Notes under the pieces: generated by a model
The model's input: only the letters and a program-made list of their open reading frames with translations
What the model was told of the DNA's origin: nothing
Databases searched by the model: none
From: Trichothermofontia sichuanensis B231
GTDB taxonomy: Bacteria; Cyanobacteriota; Cyanobacteriia; B231
Assembly: GCF_026240635.1 (NCBI RefSeq)
Contig: NZ_CP110848.1
Coordinates: 2,871,741 to 2,935,740, forward strand
DNA: 64,000 nucleotides
Reading direction: 5' to 3'
Made by a program: the position numbers and the translations under genes
Part shown: positions 27,250-35,214 of the stretch, in pieces
Position numbering within the stretch: position 1 is the first letter of the stretch
How the letters are laid out: the number at the start of each line of letters is the position of its first letter

Positions 27250-27795
27250 ATGCTAAAACTTTACGGTGCGGTTCGCAGTCGTTCGGCCATTGTGCAGTGG
27301 TACCTGGAGGAATACCAGATTCCCTATGAGCTGGTGATGCTGGATATGCAAGCCGGGGAACATCGGCAACCCGCCTACTTGGCCGTAAACCCAATCGGCA
27401 AACTCCCCGCGATCGATGATGATGGGTTTATCCTCTGGGAGTCCGGGGCAATTCTGCTCTACTTAGCCGAAAAATATGGCCATCTCCCCGCTACCCTACC
27501 GGAACGGGCGATCGCGACCCAATGGGTCCTCTATGCCAATGCCACCCTCGGACCTGTCCTGTTTATTGAAGCCAGCCGGGAGCGGGAACTGCCGAAGCAG
27601 TTGCCTGCGCTCAACACGATCCTGACCCAGCGTCCCTTCCTCTTAGGCAACGAATTCAGTGTGGTCGATGTAGCGGTTGGTTCCATGCTGATCTATGGGG
27701 TTACCCTCCTGAAGTTAGACTTCAGCGCCTATCCTGCGATCGTGGATTACGTGACTCGCCTATCTCAACGGCAGCAGCAAGCCTTAAAGGGATAA
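27250..27795 (+). CDS. Glutathione S-transferase family protein
   Basis: This 181-residue protein has the thioredoxin-like N-terminal domain (MLKLYGAVRSRSAIVQWYLE, NPIGKLPAIDD, ESGAILLYLAEKYG) with the glutathione gamma-glutamyl ES motif, then a short helical C-terminal domain with FSVVDVAVGSMLIY. It is shorter than typical GSTs. The catalytic residue is probably a Ser near position 10-12. The substrate is unknown. A nested repeat pair follows eight bases after the stop. Confidence 0.85.
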   Translation: MLKLYGAVRSRSAIVQWYLEEYQIPYELVMLDMQAGEHRQPAYLAVNPIGKLPAIDDDGFILWESGAILLYLAEKYGHLPATLPERAIATQWVLYANATLGPVLFIEASRERELPKQLPALNTILTQRPFLLGNEFSVVDVAVGSMLIYGVTLLKLDFSAYPAIVDYVTRLSQRQQQALKG

Positions 27796-27802
27796 AAGTA
27801 AT

Positions 27803-28168
27803 GGCTCTCCTGAGTTTATGGCTGGTGGATGGACAAATCTTTGCCCCTTGCACGACCCCGTGCACGAGGAGAGAGGAGAGGGAAAAGGGAACAGGAAACA
27901 GGAAACAGAGATAGTCACTCAGTTGCCCTCACTGCTCACTGCTCTATCCTCACGCCTAAATGCCTTCTCCCGCTAGGGGTGAAGGGACTTTTCTGTTCCC
28001 CTCATCCCTAAATCCCTTCTCCCACTAGGGGCGAAGGGACTTTAACCATCGCCCTGCTCTGGGAGAGGGGTGGGGCTGAGGGCAGTCCGAGTTTTATCAG
28101 TCAATCAGGCGTTATGGTGATTTATTGGTATTTGCTTATACTGTTTACACCTAAATCTCAGAAGAGCC
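27803..28168. mobile_element. MITE-like element, family 4, interrupted by family 3
   Basis: The left end GGCTCTCCTGAGTTTATGG and the reverse complement of the right end, GGCTCTTCTGAGATTTAGG, are inverted repeats. The intact 112-bp relative is at 49623-49734. Here a family-3 element (27822-28108) sits inside. Confidence 0.65.
27822..28108. mobile_element. MITE-like element, family 3, nested
   Basis: The ends CTGGTGGATGGACAAATC and GTTTTATCAGTCAATCAG match the family-3 ends at 2469 and 30016. The interior has GGAAACAGGAAACAG and duplicated AGGGGCGAAGGGACTT modules. Confidence 0.65.
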
Positions 28169-28230
28169 AAAGTAACGGCATCAGCGATCTTGCTGCGAAA
28201 TTGGTCAATCAATAGGAGTGCCCAGTCCAG

Positions 28231-29232
28231 ATGCTATTTATTACCAACCGCGTTTTTAATGAGGGGCCAACCCCGATTACTCAGAATGGGACGTTTCAAA
28301 TTCCGCGATCGCTGACCTTTGCTCTGCAAAATAATCAGGCAGAACAATCTGTTTATTTTTGTCAGCGGCGGCGGGAAAATGATTACCGAGAGATTGGTAA
28401 TCGTGCTTTTTTCACTGCTATCAAAGAAAGTCCCGTTGAACAGGTGTTGCTCTATATTCACGGATTTTCTAACTTTCCGGAATCGTCGATCTTTCGGACA
28501 ACGGCAGAATTACAACGCCTGTTTAACCAAAAGTCACCCAACGCCGTGCTCGTCATCCCGATCATTTGGCCCTGTGATAACAAGGTGGGACTTGTACGGG
28601 ATTATTTCGATGATCAGAAATCTGCTGATGCTAGTGATGTCGCCTTTATGCGATTGATTGAAAAGTTTTTGGAATGGCGACAACAAAATAGTACGCTGCA
28701 AAATCCCTGCCTGAAGTGGATCAATGTTCTGGCCCATTCTATGGGTAATCGGGTACTACGGGGTGCCCTGAATCGGGCAGTGGATTATTATCAGGTGGGC
28801 GGGATTCCCCAGATTTTTCGCAATGTGTTTATGGTGGCGGCAGATGTGATCAACGAGGCCCTAGAACCGGGCAAAGAAGGCCAATATATCCCCCATGCAG
28901 CTCGTAATGTGGTGGTTTACTACGCTGCCGATGATTTAGCCCTACGGGCGAGTAAGGTGGCGAATGTGGGCAATATGATTGCCTCACGTCGCTTGGGCCA
29001 TACAGGTCCCGAACGCATAGCGGCAGTGCCCCGCAATGTCTATGCGATCGACTGCGACGATTTCAATAATCTCTATGATTCACCGACCGGGCATGGCTAT
29101 TTCAGTGCTGATCCCACGGGTGCCCCTGGGTTACTATTTGACCACATGTGGGAGTGTATGCGCACGGGCCGGGTACCCATGAATCCAGCCGGTGCCCGGA
29201 CAACGATCCTCAGTCATCGCTTCTGGCTCTAG
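28231..29232 (+). CDS. Alpha/beta hydrolase, DUF900 family
   Basis: This 333-residue protein has LLYIHGFSNFPESSI (oxyanion region), the nucleophile elbow NVLAHSMGNRVLRGAL with Ser near 171, VFMVAADV, and late DDL and HGYF segments for the acid and His. This is the DUF900 alpha/beta hydrolase pattern. The first 35 residues (MLFITNRVFNEG) are typical of the family. There is no signal peptide. The substrate is unknown; esterase or lipase activity is only inferred. Confidence 0.8.
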   Translation: MLFITNRVFNEGPTPITQNGTFQIPRSLTFALQNNQAEQSVYFCQRRRENDYREIGNRAFFTAIKESPVEQVLLYIHGFSNFPESSIFRTTAELQRLFNQKSPNAVLVIPIIWPCDNKVGLVRDYFDDQKSADASDVAFMRLIEKFLEWRQQNSTLQNPCLKWINVLAHSMGNRVLRGALNRAVDYYQVGGIPQIFRNVFMVAADVINEALEPGKEGQYIPHAARNVVVYYAADDLALRASKVANVGNMIASRRLGHTGPERIAAVPRNVYAIDCDDFNNLYDSPTGHGYFSADPTGAPGLLFDHMWECMRTGRVPMNPAGARTTILSHRFWL

Positions 29233-29297
29233 CCCTAACCGCAAGCAGCGCCAGTACAATCAGCCTGGGGTGCCGAACGTTACGGTACCCTGTTCAA

Positions 29298-29960
29298 CTA
29301 AGGCGGTGAGAGGGGCTGACGATAGGCCATTGCGAGCGAGAGCAGCCGTTGCACTTCAGCATCAGAGGTTTGTGAAAAATCATCGTACCAAAGCCCGATC
29401 GCCTGCAAGGACGGGGGAATCAAGGTGCAGATCACCTCATCCACCTGCTCGCGGAGTTCCTGACAAACAGCGCTGGCGGCAACGGGGACAGCCACCACTA
29501 ACCGTTGGGGGTGTGCCGATTGCACAACCGCGATCGCGGCCCGCATTGTAGCTCCGGTCGCTAGCCCATCATCTATCAGGATGACCACCTGTCCTTCAAG
29601 ATGGGGAGGGGGCCGATCGCCCCGATAGAGCCGTTCACGCCGATCCAGTTCCTGGAGTTCCCGCTGGGTGATCGCTTCAATGGTGGCTTCACTAATGCCT
29701 AACTCCTGAATCAGGGCCACATTGAGAATGCGCACTTCCCCCGCCGCGATCGCCCCCATTGCCAACTCCGGTTGGCCCGGTACGCCCAACTTACGCACCA
29801 CACAAATATCCAGGGGGACGGCCAACGCCTGGGCTACCTCAAAGGCAACAGGAACACCCCCACGGGGTAAGGCTAAAACCCACACCTTCGGATCACCAGC
29901 ATAGGACACTAACTGGCGAGCAAGGTGCTTTCCGGCCTCGTGACGATCGCGAAATCGCAT
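29298..29960 (-). CDS. Phosphoribosyltransferase (COG1926 type)
   Basis: This 220-residue protein has the PRPP-binding loop VVILIDDGLATGATM near residues 125-139, the upstream VLALPRGGVPVAFEVA, and DICVVRKLGVPGQPELAMGA. Proteins of this type are annotated as predicted phosphoribosyltransferases; the base substrate is not known. It has no close operon partner. Confidence 0.85.
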   Translation of the reverse strand: MRFRDRHEAGKHLARQLVSYAGDPKVWVLALPRGGVPVAFEVAQALAVPLDICVVRKLGVPGQPELAMGAIAAGEVRILNVALIQELGISEATIEAITQRELQELDRRERLYRGDRPPPHLEGQVVILIDDGLATGATMRAAIAVVQSAHPQRLVVAVPVAASAVCQELREQVDEVICTLIPPSLQAIGLWYDDFSQTSDAEVQRLLSLAMAYRQPLSPP

Positions 29961-30015
29961 AGCCTGCCTCTGCTGGCGAGATCTTGGCTGTATGCCCCCA
30001 GCTTAACTCTGGAAG

Positions 30016-30244
30016 CAGGTTACTTGACAAATCTTTCCCCCCCATCCCTAAATCCCTTCGCCCACCAGGGGCGAAGGGACTTGAACCGCAAATTAGACTT
30101 GACGTGTCCACTGGCTTTACCAGTGGACACTTCGCCCACCAAGGGCGAAGGGACTTGAGCTGCAACCCCTGGGTTGATGAGCACTTCCCCGGCTCTGAGA
30201 GAGGGGTTGGGGTGAGGGTACTGCGAGTTTTGTCAGCTAATCAG
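30016..30244. mobile_element. MITE-like element, family 3
   Basis: It starts CAGGTTACTTGACAAATC and ends GAGTTTTGTCAGCTAATCAG. The interior holds three AGGGGCGAAGGGACTTG modules and an 11-bp perfect hairpin, GTGTCCACTGG/CCAGTGGACAC, at 30104-30130 with a 5-base loop. Confidence 0.65.
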
Positions 30245-30305
30245 CCCTGGGAGTCGCAACTGGGTTGAGGTAATTTTATCCTCCCCGCTCGCACCGCCGG
30301 GTTGT

Positions 30306-31310
30306 CTAACCCGGTCCCCACTGGAAAATGACCGCCCCCCAGGTCAGACCAGCCCCAAATCCGGCTGCCGCGATCGTATCTCCTGGCTGAATTTTGCCCT
30401 GACGCACGGCTTCATCGAGGGCAATGGGAATCGAGGCTGCCGAGGTGTTGCCATATTGGGCAAGATTACTCAACACTTTTTCGGCGGGAATTTTTAAGCG
30501 TTGCGCTACAGCATCGAGAATGCGCTGGTTTGCCTGATGTAATAACAACCAATCGATGTGTTCAACTGATCGTGCTGCCCGATACAGGGCTTTTTCAATG
30601 ACCTCCGGCACCCGTTTAACTGCGAAACGATAGACCTCTTGACCATTCATCGCAATGGGTTGATAGGTGCCTTTGGCCACGGCTACTGGCCCTGTCAGGC
30701 TTTGGGGATCCCCCTGGTAGGCCAGGGTTAGGCAGGCGTTTTGTGTCCCATCACTGCGTAGTTCAAACCCCAACAGGCGATCGCGATCGGCTGTCTGAAG
30801 TACTACTGCCCCGGCACCATCGCCAAACAGTACGCACGTCCGGCGATCGCCCCAGTCCACCCAGCGCGAGAGGATATCTGCCCCAATCAGGAGTGCATTT
30901 TGATAGGTACCCGCTCGCAGATATTGCGCCCCTGTCACTAGGCCAAAAATGAAGCCAGAGCAAGCTGCCGTTAGATCAAACGCTACAGCCTGGGTGGCAC
31001 CCAACCGCGCCTGGATCATGGAGGCACTGCCAAACAAGTCATCCGGCGTCGAGGTCGCCAGGATAATTAAATCAACATCCGTTACAGCTAGGCCAGCCAT
31101 TGCGATCGCGGCTTCGGCAGCCGGAACGGCGAGATCAACCAATGATTGGGGGGGGGCAGCCAGACGACGTTGACGAATCCCTGTGCGGGTTGTAATCCAT
31201 TCATCCGAGGTGTCCACGATCTGACTCAGTTCCTGATTGCTTAAGGCCATCGTTGGAACCGCCGAACCACTTCCCGTGATGACTATTCCCCGTCCGGCGT
31301 GCTGCACCAT
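30306..31310 (-). CDS. fabH: 3-oxoacyl-ACP synthase III
   Basis: This 334-residue protein has the Cys-His-Asn triad of FabH: C117 in FDLTAACSGFIFGL, His in LLLHQANQRILD near 259, and Asn in QYGNTSAASIPIAL near 289. The N-terminus SGSAVPTMALSNQEL is typical. It condenses acetyl-CoA with malonyl-ACP to start fatty acid synthesis. It is monocistronic here. Confidence 0.95.
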   Translation of the reverse strand: MVQHAGRGIVITGSGSAVPTMALSNQELSQIVDTSDEWITTRTGIRQRRLAAPPQSLVDLAVPAAEAAIAMAGLAVTDVDLIILATSTPDDLFGSASMIQARLGATQAVAFDLTAACSGFIFGLVTGAQYLRAGTYQNALLIGADILSRWVDWGDRRTCVLFGDGAGAVVLQTADRDRLLGFELRSDGTQNACLTLAYQGDPQSLTGPVAVAKGTYQPIAMNGQEVYRFAVKRVPEVIEKALYRAARSVEHIDWLLLHQANQRILDAVAQRLKIPAEKVLSNLAQYGNTSAASIPIALDEAVRQGKIQPGDTIAAAGFGAGLTWGAVIFQWGPG

Positions 31311-31622
31311 GTTTCTCCATCAAGTCACAATAGGCTGTCAGCAGACAGCTTCTCACAAATTGGGTACCCCTGTTCACTCCTGATGGGGGACCGATCGCGA
31401 CGCCCTGCCAAGGGCCGATCGCACTTTTATCCTGATGCCTAAAATTGCCCGGTGAAAGTTGCTGCTGGTAACCCTCAGCCTGGGATTGCCCTCTGGATGT
31501 AGTCATGTCTAGTCTTGTCCAATACCAACGGGGCTGCGGCACGATCGCGTTCGGCAAGGCCCGTTGGGTGATGTGTCCTGGACTGGAGCTAAGCAACCCC
31601 CTCAGCGCAGGAATTTAGAAAG
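31311..31622. other. Promoter gap between fabH and the repeat protein
   Basis: About 310 bases between divergent genes. No gene is supported; a frame at 31201-31596 overlaps fabH and has no protein-like features. Confidence 0.4.
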
Positions 31623-32318
31623 ATGAAGATTTCAACGGCGGCAATCTGTACTCTGGCAGCCCTCACAGCCCAGGAAGTGCTCCAGGATGTCACAATCGCA
31701 GCAGCGAGCAATGGGATACACCCTCAAGCTAGCGAGACAACCCCAACCCCCAAAATGAAGCGGGTGGTGGTCAGTGCTGCCCCCGTGGCGATCGCCCAGC
31801 CGGAAGTATTGCCCGTCACCCCAGCCATGCGGACCATCCCCGCTGCTGGGGAACACGCCACCCTCAGGCAGTCCCCATCAACACCACCGCTACAAGCCTA
31901 TGATCCCAGCGCAGGCCGCCGGTTAGTGGTGCGGCGACGTTTCCGCAACCTGGCTTCCCCCCAGGTCATTGCCCAGGCCCCCGGTCGTCCTGTCCACATC
32001 GCCCAGCAAGGGGCGTCCACCACTCCCATTAGCGATCGCTTTGGTGTCCGGGGAACCGAACCCAATGCCGAGGCTTGGCGAGCCGGGGTCAAACAACGCT
32101 ATGGCATTCCCACGGTTCCGACCCCGATTACCGATCGCTTTGGCGCCACCGGCACCGAACCCAACGCCGAGGCTTGGCGGACCGCGATCAAGCAACGCTA
32201 TGGCATTCGCACTATTCCGACCCCGATTACCGATCGCTTTGGCGCCACCGGCACCGAACCCAACGCCGAGGCTTGGCGGACCGCGATTAAGCAACGCTAC
32301 GGCATCCGGATTCGGTAG
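31623..32318 (+). CDS. Tandem-repeat protein, probably exported
   Basis: This 231-residue protein starts with a weak signal-like segment (MKISTAAICTLAALTAQEVL). A Pro/Ala-rich linker leads to a basic GRRLVVRRRFRNL patch and three C-terminal repeats of 33 residues at 134-166, 167-199 and 200-231. Each repeat reads TPI-S/T-DRFG...GTEPNAEAWR...KQRYGI. Copies 2 and 3 differ by very few bases, so the last duplication is recent or homogenised. The function is unknown; the repeat may be an adhesion or scaffold module. Confidence 0.65.
   Translation: MKISTAAICTLAALTAQEVLQDVTIAAASNGIHPQASETTPTPKMKRVVVSAAPVAIAQPEVLPVTPAMRTIPAAGEHATLRQSPSTPPLQAYDPSAGRRLVVRRRFRNLASPQVIAQAPGRPVHIAQQGASTTPISDRFGVRGTEPNAEAWRAGVKQRYGIPTVPTPITDRFGATGTEPNAEAWRTAIKQRYGIRTIPTPITDRFGATGTEPNAEAWRTAIKQRYGIRIR
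32022..32318 (+). repeat. 99-bp coding tandem repeat, three copies
   Basis: The units begin at 32022, 32121 and 32220 (first codon of TPI). The second and third are nearly identical at the DNA level and the first is more diverged. They encode the 33-residue protein repeats. Confidence 0.9.
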
Positions 32319-32347
32319 GTTTCTTAGATTGGGCATTTGGCAATAGA

Positions 32348-32650
32348 TACAGCCTTTACCTCAATCACATAGTACTTTAGGCTGAAACAGCACCCTCACC
32401 CCCAACCTCTCTCCCAGAGCGGGAGAGGGGCTTAGGCATCTCTTTCTAATCTGAAATAACTATAAAGTACCGTTTTACAACGGTAGAATGGGTGCAGCCC
32501 GTTGGTGTGGCACTCACCCTAAATCCCTCTCCCAGAGCGGGAGCGGGACTTGAAAATCCACTTGGAACAAGGGGTTGGGGGATGAGGGCTGTCACTAGGA
32601 TCAAGATCCAAACCTTAATTGTGTACTGAGTCAATTCGGTAAAGGCTGGC
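32348..32650. mobile_element. MITE-like element, family 2, interrupted by family 1
   Basis: It starts TACAGCCTTTACCTCAATCA and ends near GTGTACTGAGTCAATTCGG with a decayed GGTAAAGGCTGG terminus. A family-1 element (32369-32464) sits at the TA of the ATCATAAAGTAC stretch seen uninterrupted in the copy at 36720. Confidence 0.75.
32369..32464. mobile_element. MITE-like element, family 1, nested inside family 2
   Basis: It carries the family core TTTAGGCTGAAACAGCACCC and the stem CTCTCCCAGAGCGGGAGAGG, and ends AAATAACTATA. The flanks join to give a family-2 left end, showing insertion at a TA. Confidence 0.75.
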
Positions 32651-32693
32651 TTGCCAAGCTGGATACTCCCATCAAACCTTAGGATTTTGCTGC

Positions 32694-33599
32694 CTAAGCC
32701 TCGCGTTGGATGGCGCTTTCGTGCCAGTGGCGCAACAGGAAATCGGAGATCATCGATAGGATCACAAAAATTAAAACCCCCAGGGCCGTAATCAGGGTTA
32801 ATGCTGCGAACATACGGGGGATTTGCAGGTTATAACTGGCCATCAAAATTTGGTAGGCTAGCCCTGCTTTTTGGCCGCCTGTTCCGGCCACAAACTCAGC
32901 CACTACGGCTCCAATGAGTGCTAAACCACCACTAATGCGCAATCCTCCCAAGAAATAGGGCATCGCCGCCGGCAGTCGCAAGTAAATTAACGTTTGCCAG
33001 CGGTTCGCGCGATAGAGCTTGAAGAGATCCAACAAATTACGATCGACACTATTTAATCCCAATGTCGTATTTGACAAAATCGGGAAAAAGGCCACAATCC
33101 AGGCACACACAATCATGGCTGCGAAGGTACTATTGCGCAGCCAAATGATAATCAAGGGCGCGATCGCAACAATCGGCGTGGTTTGCAGGATGATCGCATA
33201 GGGGAAAAAGCTGCGCTCAATCCACTTACTTTGGGTAAACACAATCGCAATCAACAACCCCAGAACCGCTGCCGTGATGAATGCCACGATCGTGATCTTC
33301 AACGTAACCAGCAGAGAAGGCCAAAGAATCGGCCAATCCTGAATCAGCGTTTGGAACACCAGCAGCGGTCCCGGCAACAGATAGGTTGGCATGTGGGCTA
33401 CCCGCACAAACCCTTCCCACAGCACTAAGAATAAAATCCCTACAATGGCTGGGGCAATCACTTCAGGAGCCGTCACCTTAGTCAATAGCATTGACCACCC
33501 CCAAGGGGACGGATCGGCTGCCAATGCCCTGGGCACGGTTGGTAAGGGCGGTTGGGCCTGGGAAGGACGGGTGGCGGCGGTGGGGTGATCTTGACTCAT
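32694..33599 (-). CDS. ABC transporter permease (nitrate/sulfonate/HMP type)
   Basis: The preferred start at ATG 33599 gives 301 residues; an in-frame TTG at 33650 would overlap the previous gene by four bases. After a Pro-rich N-terminus, about six membrane segments follow, with the BPD_transp_1 coupling region FKLYRANRWQTLIYLRLPAAMPYFLGG. This family imports nitrate, taurine/sulfonate, or thiamine precursors. No ATPase or binding protein is adjacent. The neighbouring permease belongs to a different transporter family, so the pair is unusual. Confidence 0.8.
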   Translation of the reverse strand: MSQDHPTAATRPSQAQPPLPTVPRALAADPSPWGWSMLLTKVTAPEVIAPAIVGILFLVLWEGFVRVAHMPTYLLPGPLLVFQTLIQDWPILWPSLLVTLKITIVAFITAAVLGLLIAIVFTQSKWIERSFFPYAIILQTTPIVAIAPLIIIWLRNSTFAAMIVCAWIVAFFPILSNTTLGLNSVDRNLLDLFKLYRANRWQTLIYLRLPAAMPYFLGGLRISGGLALIGAVVAEFVAGTGGQKAGLAYQILMASYNLQIPRMFAALTLITALGVLIFVILSMISDFLLRHWHESAIQREA

Positions 33600-33646
33600 G
33601 GATACCTGACGATTCCTAATAGCTGAGTATAGCAAGCCCCACTCGC

Positions 33647-34576
33647 TCAATCCTCCTTGACATAGGGGACTCCCAATGCAGCAGGGGGGACGGATTTCCC
33701 GGCTAGTCCCAAGAGGGCTAGGAGGGCGATCGCGTAGGGCAACATCACCAGAAACTGGTACGGGATTTGCAGGTTCAGGGCCTGAATGCGCAACTGTAAT
33801 GCCTCAGTGGCACCGAACAAGACACAGGCCAGGAAAACGCCGATCGGGTGCCAACGGCCAAAAATCACCGCTGCGAGGGCAATAAACCCTTTACCCGCCA
33901 CCATGCCCTCGGCAAAAAACTTCACATGGACCAGGGTTAAATACGCCCCACCTAAACCGCAGAGAAGACCACTTAACCCAACGCTCAGATAGCGAATCAG
34001 GATAACCGATACCCCCGCCGTCTCCGCCGCCTGAGGGGCCTCCCCCACTGCTCGCAGGGCTAAGCCATAGTGGGTGTAAAACAGCAAATACAGGCTGACG
34101 CCGATGCCCGCCCATAACCCATAGGTGAGCCAATCCTGCGCGAAGACCAATGGCCCCAGGAGGGGCAGGTGTTGTAGGAAAGCGGGTAGGGGGAGCGGCC
34201 CCAGGGCGGGCAGCCCTTGTGTGGTGCCTTCCCTAAAGACTAACCGTGCCCCAAAGGCGGTCAGCCCCGCCACCGATAGATTAATCGCCAACCCAGAAAC
34301 CAGTTGATTCACCCGCAAGCTGACACAGAGGGCCGCATGACCGAGACCAACCAAGCCTGCTGCCAGACTCGCCGCCGCGATCGCTAGCCCCACTTGGCCT
34401 GTGGTTGCTGCCACTGCCGCACTCACAAACGCCCCCGTCAGCAGCATCCCCTCTAGGGCAATGTTGATCACGCCCGATCGCTCGGACCACAACCCCCCCA
34501 GGGCCGCAAACCCCAGGGGCACTGCGACACGTAAACTGGCCACGAGATAGTCAGTCAGAAAGGCAAGATCGGACAT
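33647..34576 (-). CDS. ABC transporter permease (nucleoside/simple-sugar, NupQ-like)
   Basis: This 309-residue, roughly nine-helix protein has LWSERSGVINIALEGMLLTG and RAVGEAPQAAETAGVS, typical of BPD_transp_2 permeases of the BMP-type nucleoside uptake systems. Its usual partner permease (NupP-like), ATPase and lipoprotein are not next to it. It lies directly upstream of, and probably co-transcribed with, the nitrate/sulfonate-type permease. Confidence 0.8.
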   Translation of the reverse strand: MSDLAFLTDYLVASLRVAVPLGFAALGGLWSERSGVINIALEGMLLTGAFVSAAVAATTGQVGLAIAAASLAAGLVGLGHAALCVSLRVNQLVSGLAINLSVAGLTAFGARLVFREGTTQGLPALGPLPLPAFLQHLPLLGPLVFAQDWLTYGLWAGIGVSLYLLFYTHYGLALRAVGEAPQAAETAGVSVILIRYLSVGLSGLLCGLGGAYLTLVHVKFFAEGMVAGKGFIALAAVIFGRWHPIGVFLACVLFGATEALQLRIQALNLQIPYQFLVMLPYAIALLALLGLAGKSVPPAALGVPYVKED

Positions 34577-34770
34577 GGTGGGGAGGGGGTGGGGAGGGGT
34601 ATTCCGGCGACCAAGCGGCTGACAGCGAGATCCTTGGCGAGATCCTTACCAGGGGCAGCGATCGCACCGAGAACATGGTAGGACTTAAAGATTGACCGCT
34701 TGCATCGCGTCGGCGCAGACGCATGGCGTTGCGTCATTGTCCCACTATCCCGCTGTCCCAACTGGTCACT

Positions 34771-35211
34771 ATGTCCTTAACCCTTGCGAAAGAACGCCTC
34801 CAATCCCTCAAAATTGGCCTGTTGGCGGCGGGTGTCGCCCTGCTTAGCTTTTTGGGCCTGGATCGCGCGGTCCGGTTCCTGCCCTTACCAACGGTCACCG
34901 GGGGGATGGCGCAGGGGATGGTTCCCATTGGTATTGAAGCTGCGATCGTGCTGCTTTCTGGCTTCCTCTTTGGGGTGACCTATCGGTATGTCGTGCGCCA
35001 TGATCGCAATCCCCATCTTAAATCGGGAGTGGTACTAGCCTTTGGGTTGGTTCGAGGTTTAGGACAACTGGAAGTCGGGATACGATTAGCGGATGGATGG
35101 CTGCTGTTGGGATGGTTCGTGATTGAGAGTTTAATCCTATTCGCGATCGTTGGCGGGGTGGTGGAGGTGGCGCTGACGACCGGAAAAGTGGCTCGCTTTC
35201 CGGCAGAGTAG
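34771..35211 (+). CDS. Conserved membrane protein
   Basis: From ATG 34771 this gives 146 residues with about four hydrophobic segments (KIGLLAAGVALLSFLGLD, GIEAAIVLLSGFLFGVTY, LLLGWFVIESLILFAIVGG and a weaker one). The basic YRYVVRHDRNPHLKSGV loop is notable. No family is identified. The stop codon is three bases before the rsmB start, so the two are co-transcribed. Confidence 0.65.
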   Translation: MSLTLAKERLQSLKIGLLAAGVALLSFLGLDRAVRFLPLPTVTGGMAQGMVPIGIEAAIVLLSGFLFGVTYRYVVRHDRNPHLKSGVVLAFGLVRGLGQLEVGIRLADGWLLLGWFVIESLILFAIVGGVVEVALTTGKVARFPAE

Positions 35212-35214
35212 GGT

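Noticed and set aside
31201-31596. 131-codon frame upstream of and overlapping fabH
   Set aside because: It overlaps the well-supported fabH start and has no protein-like conservation signals.
32022-32318. Possible CRISPR-like direct repeats
   Set aside because: The 99-bp units are coding and contiguous, producing a protein repeat.
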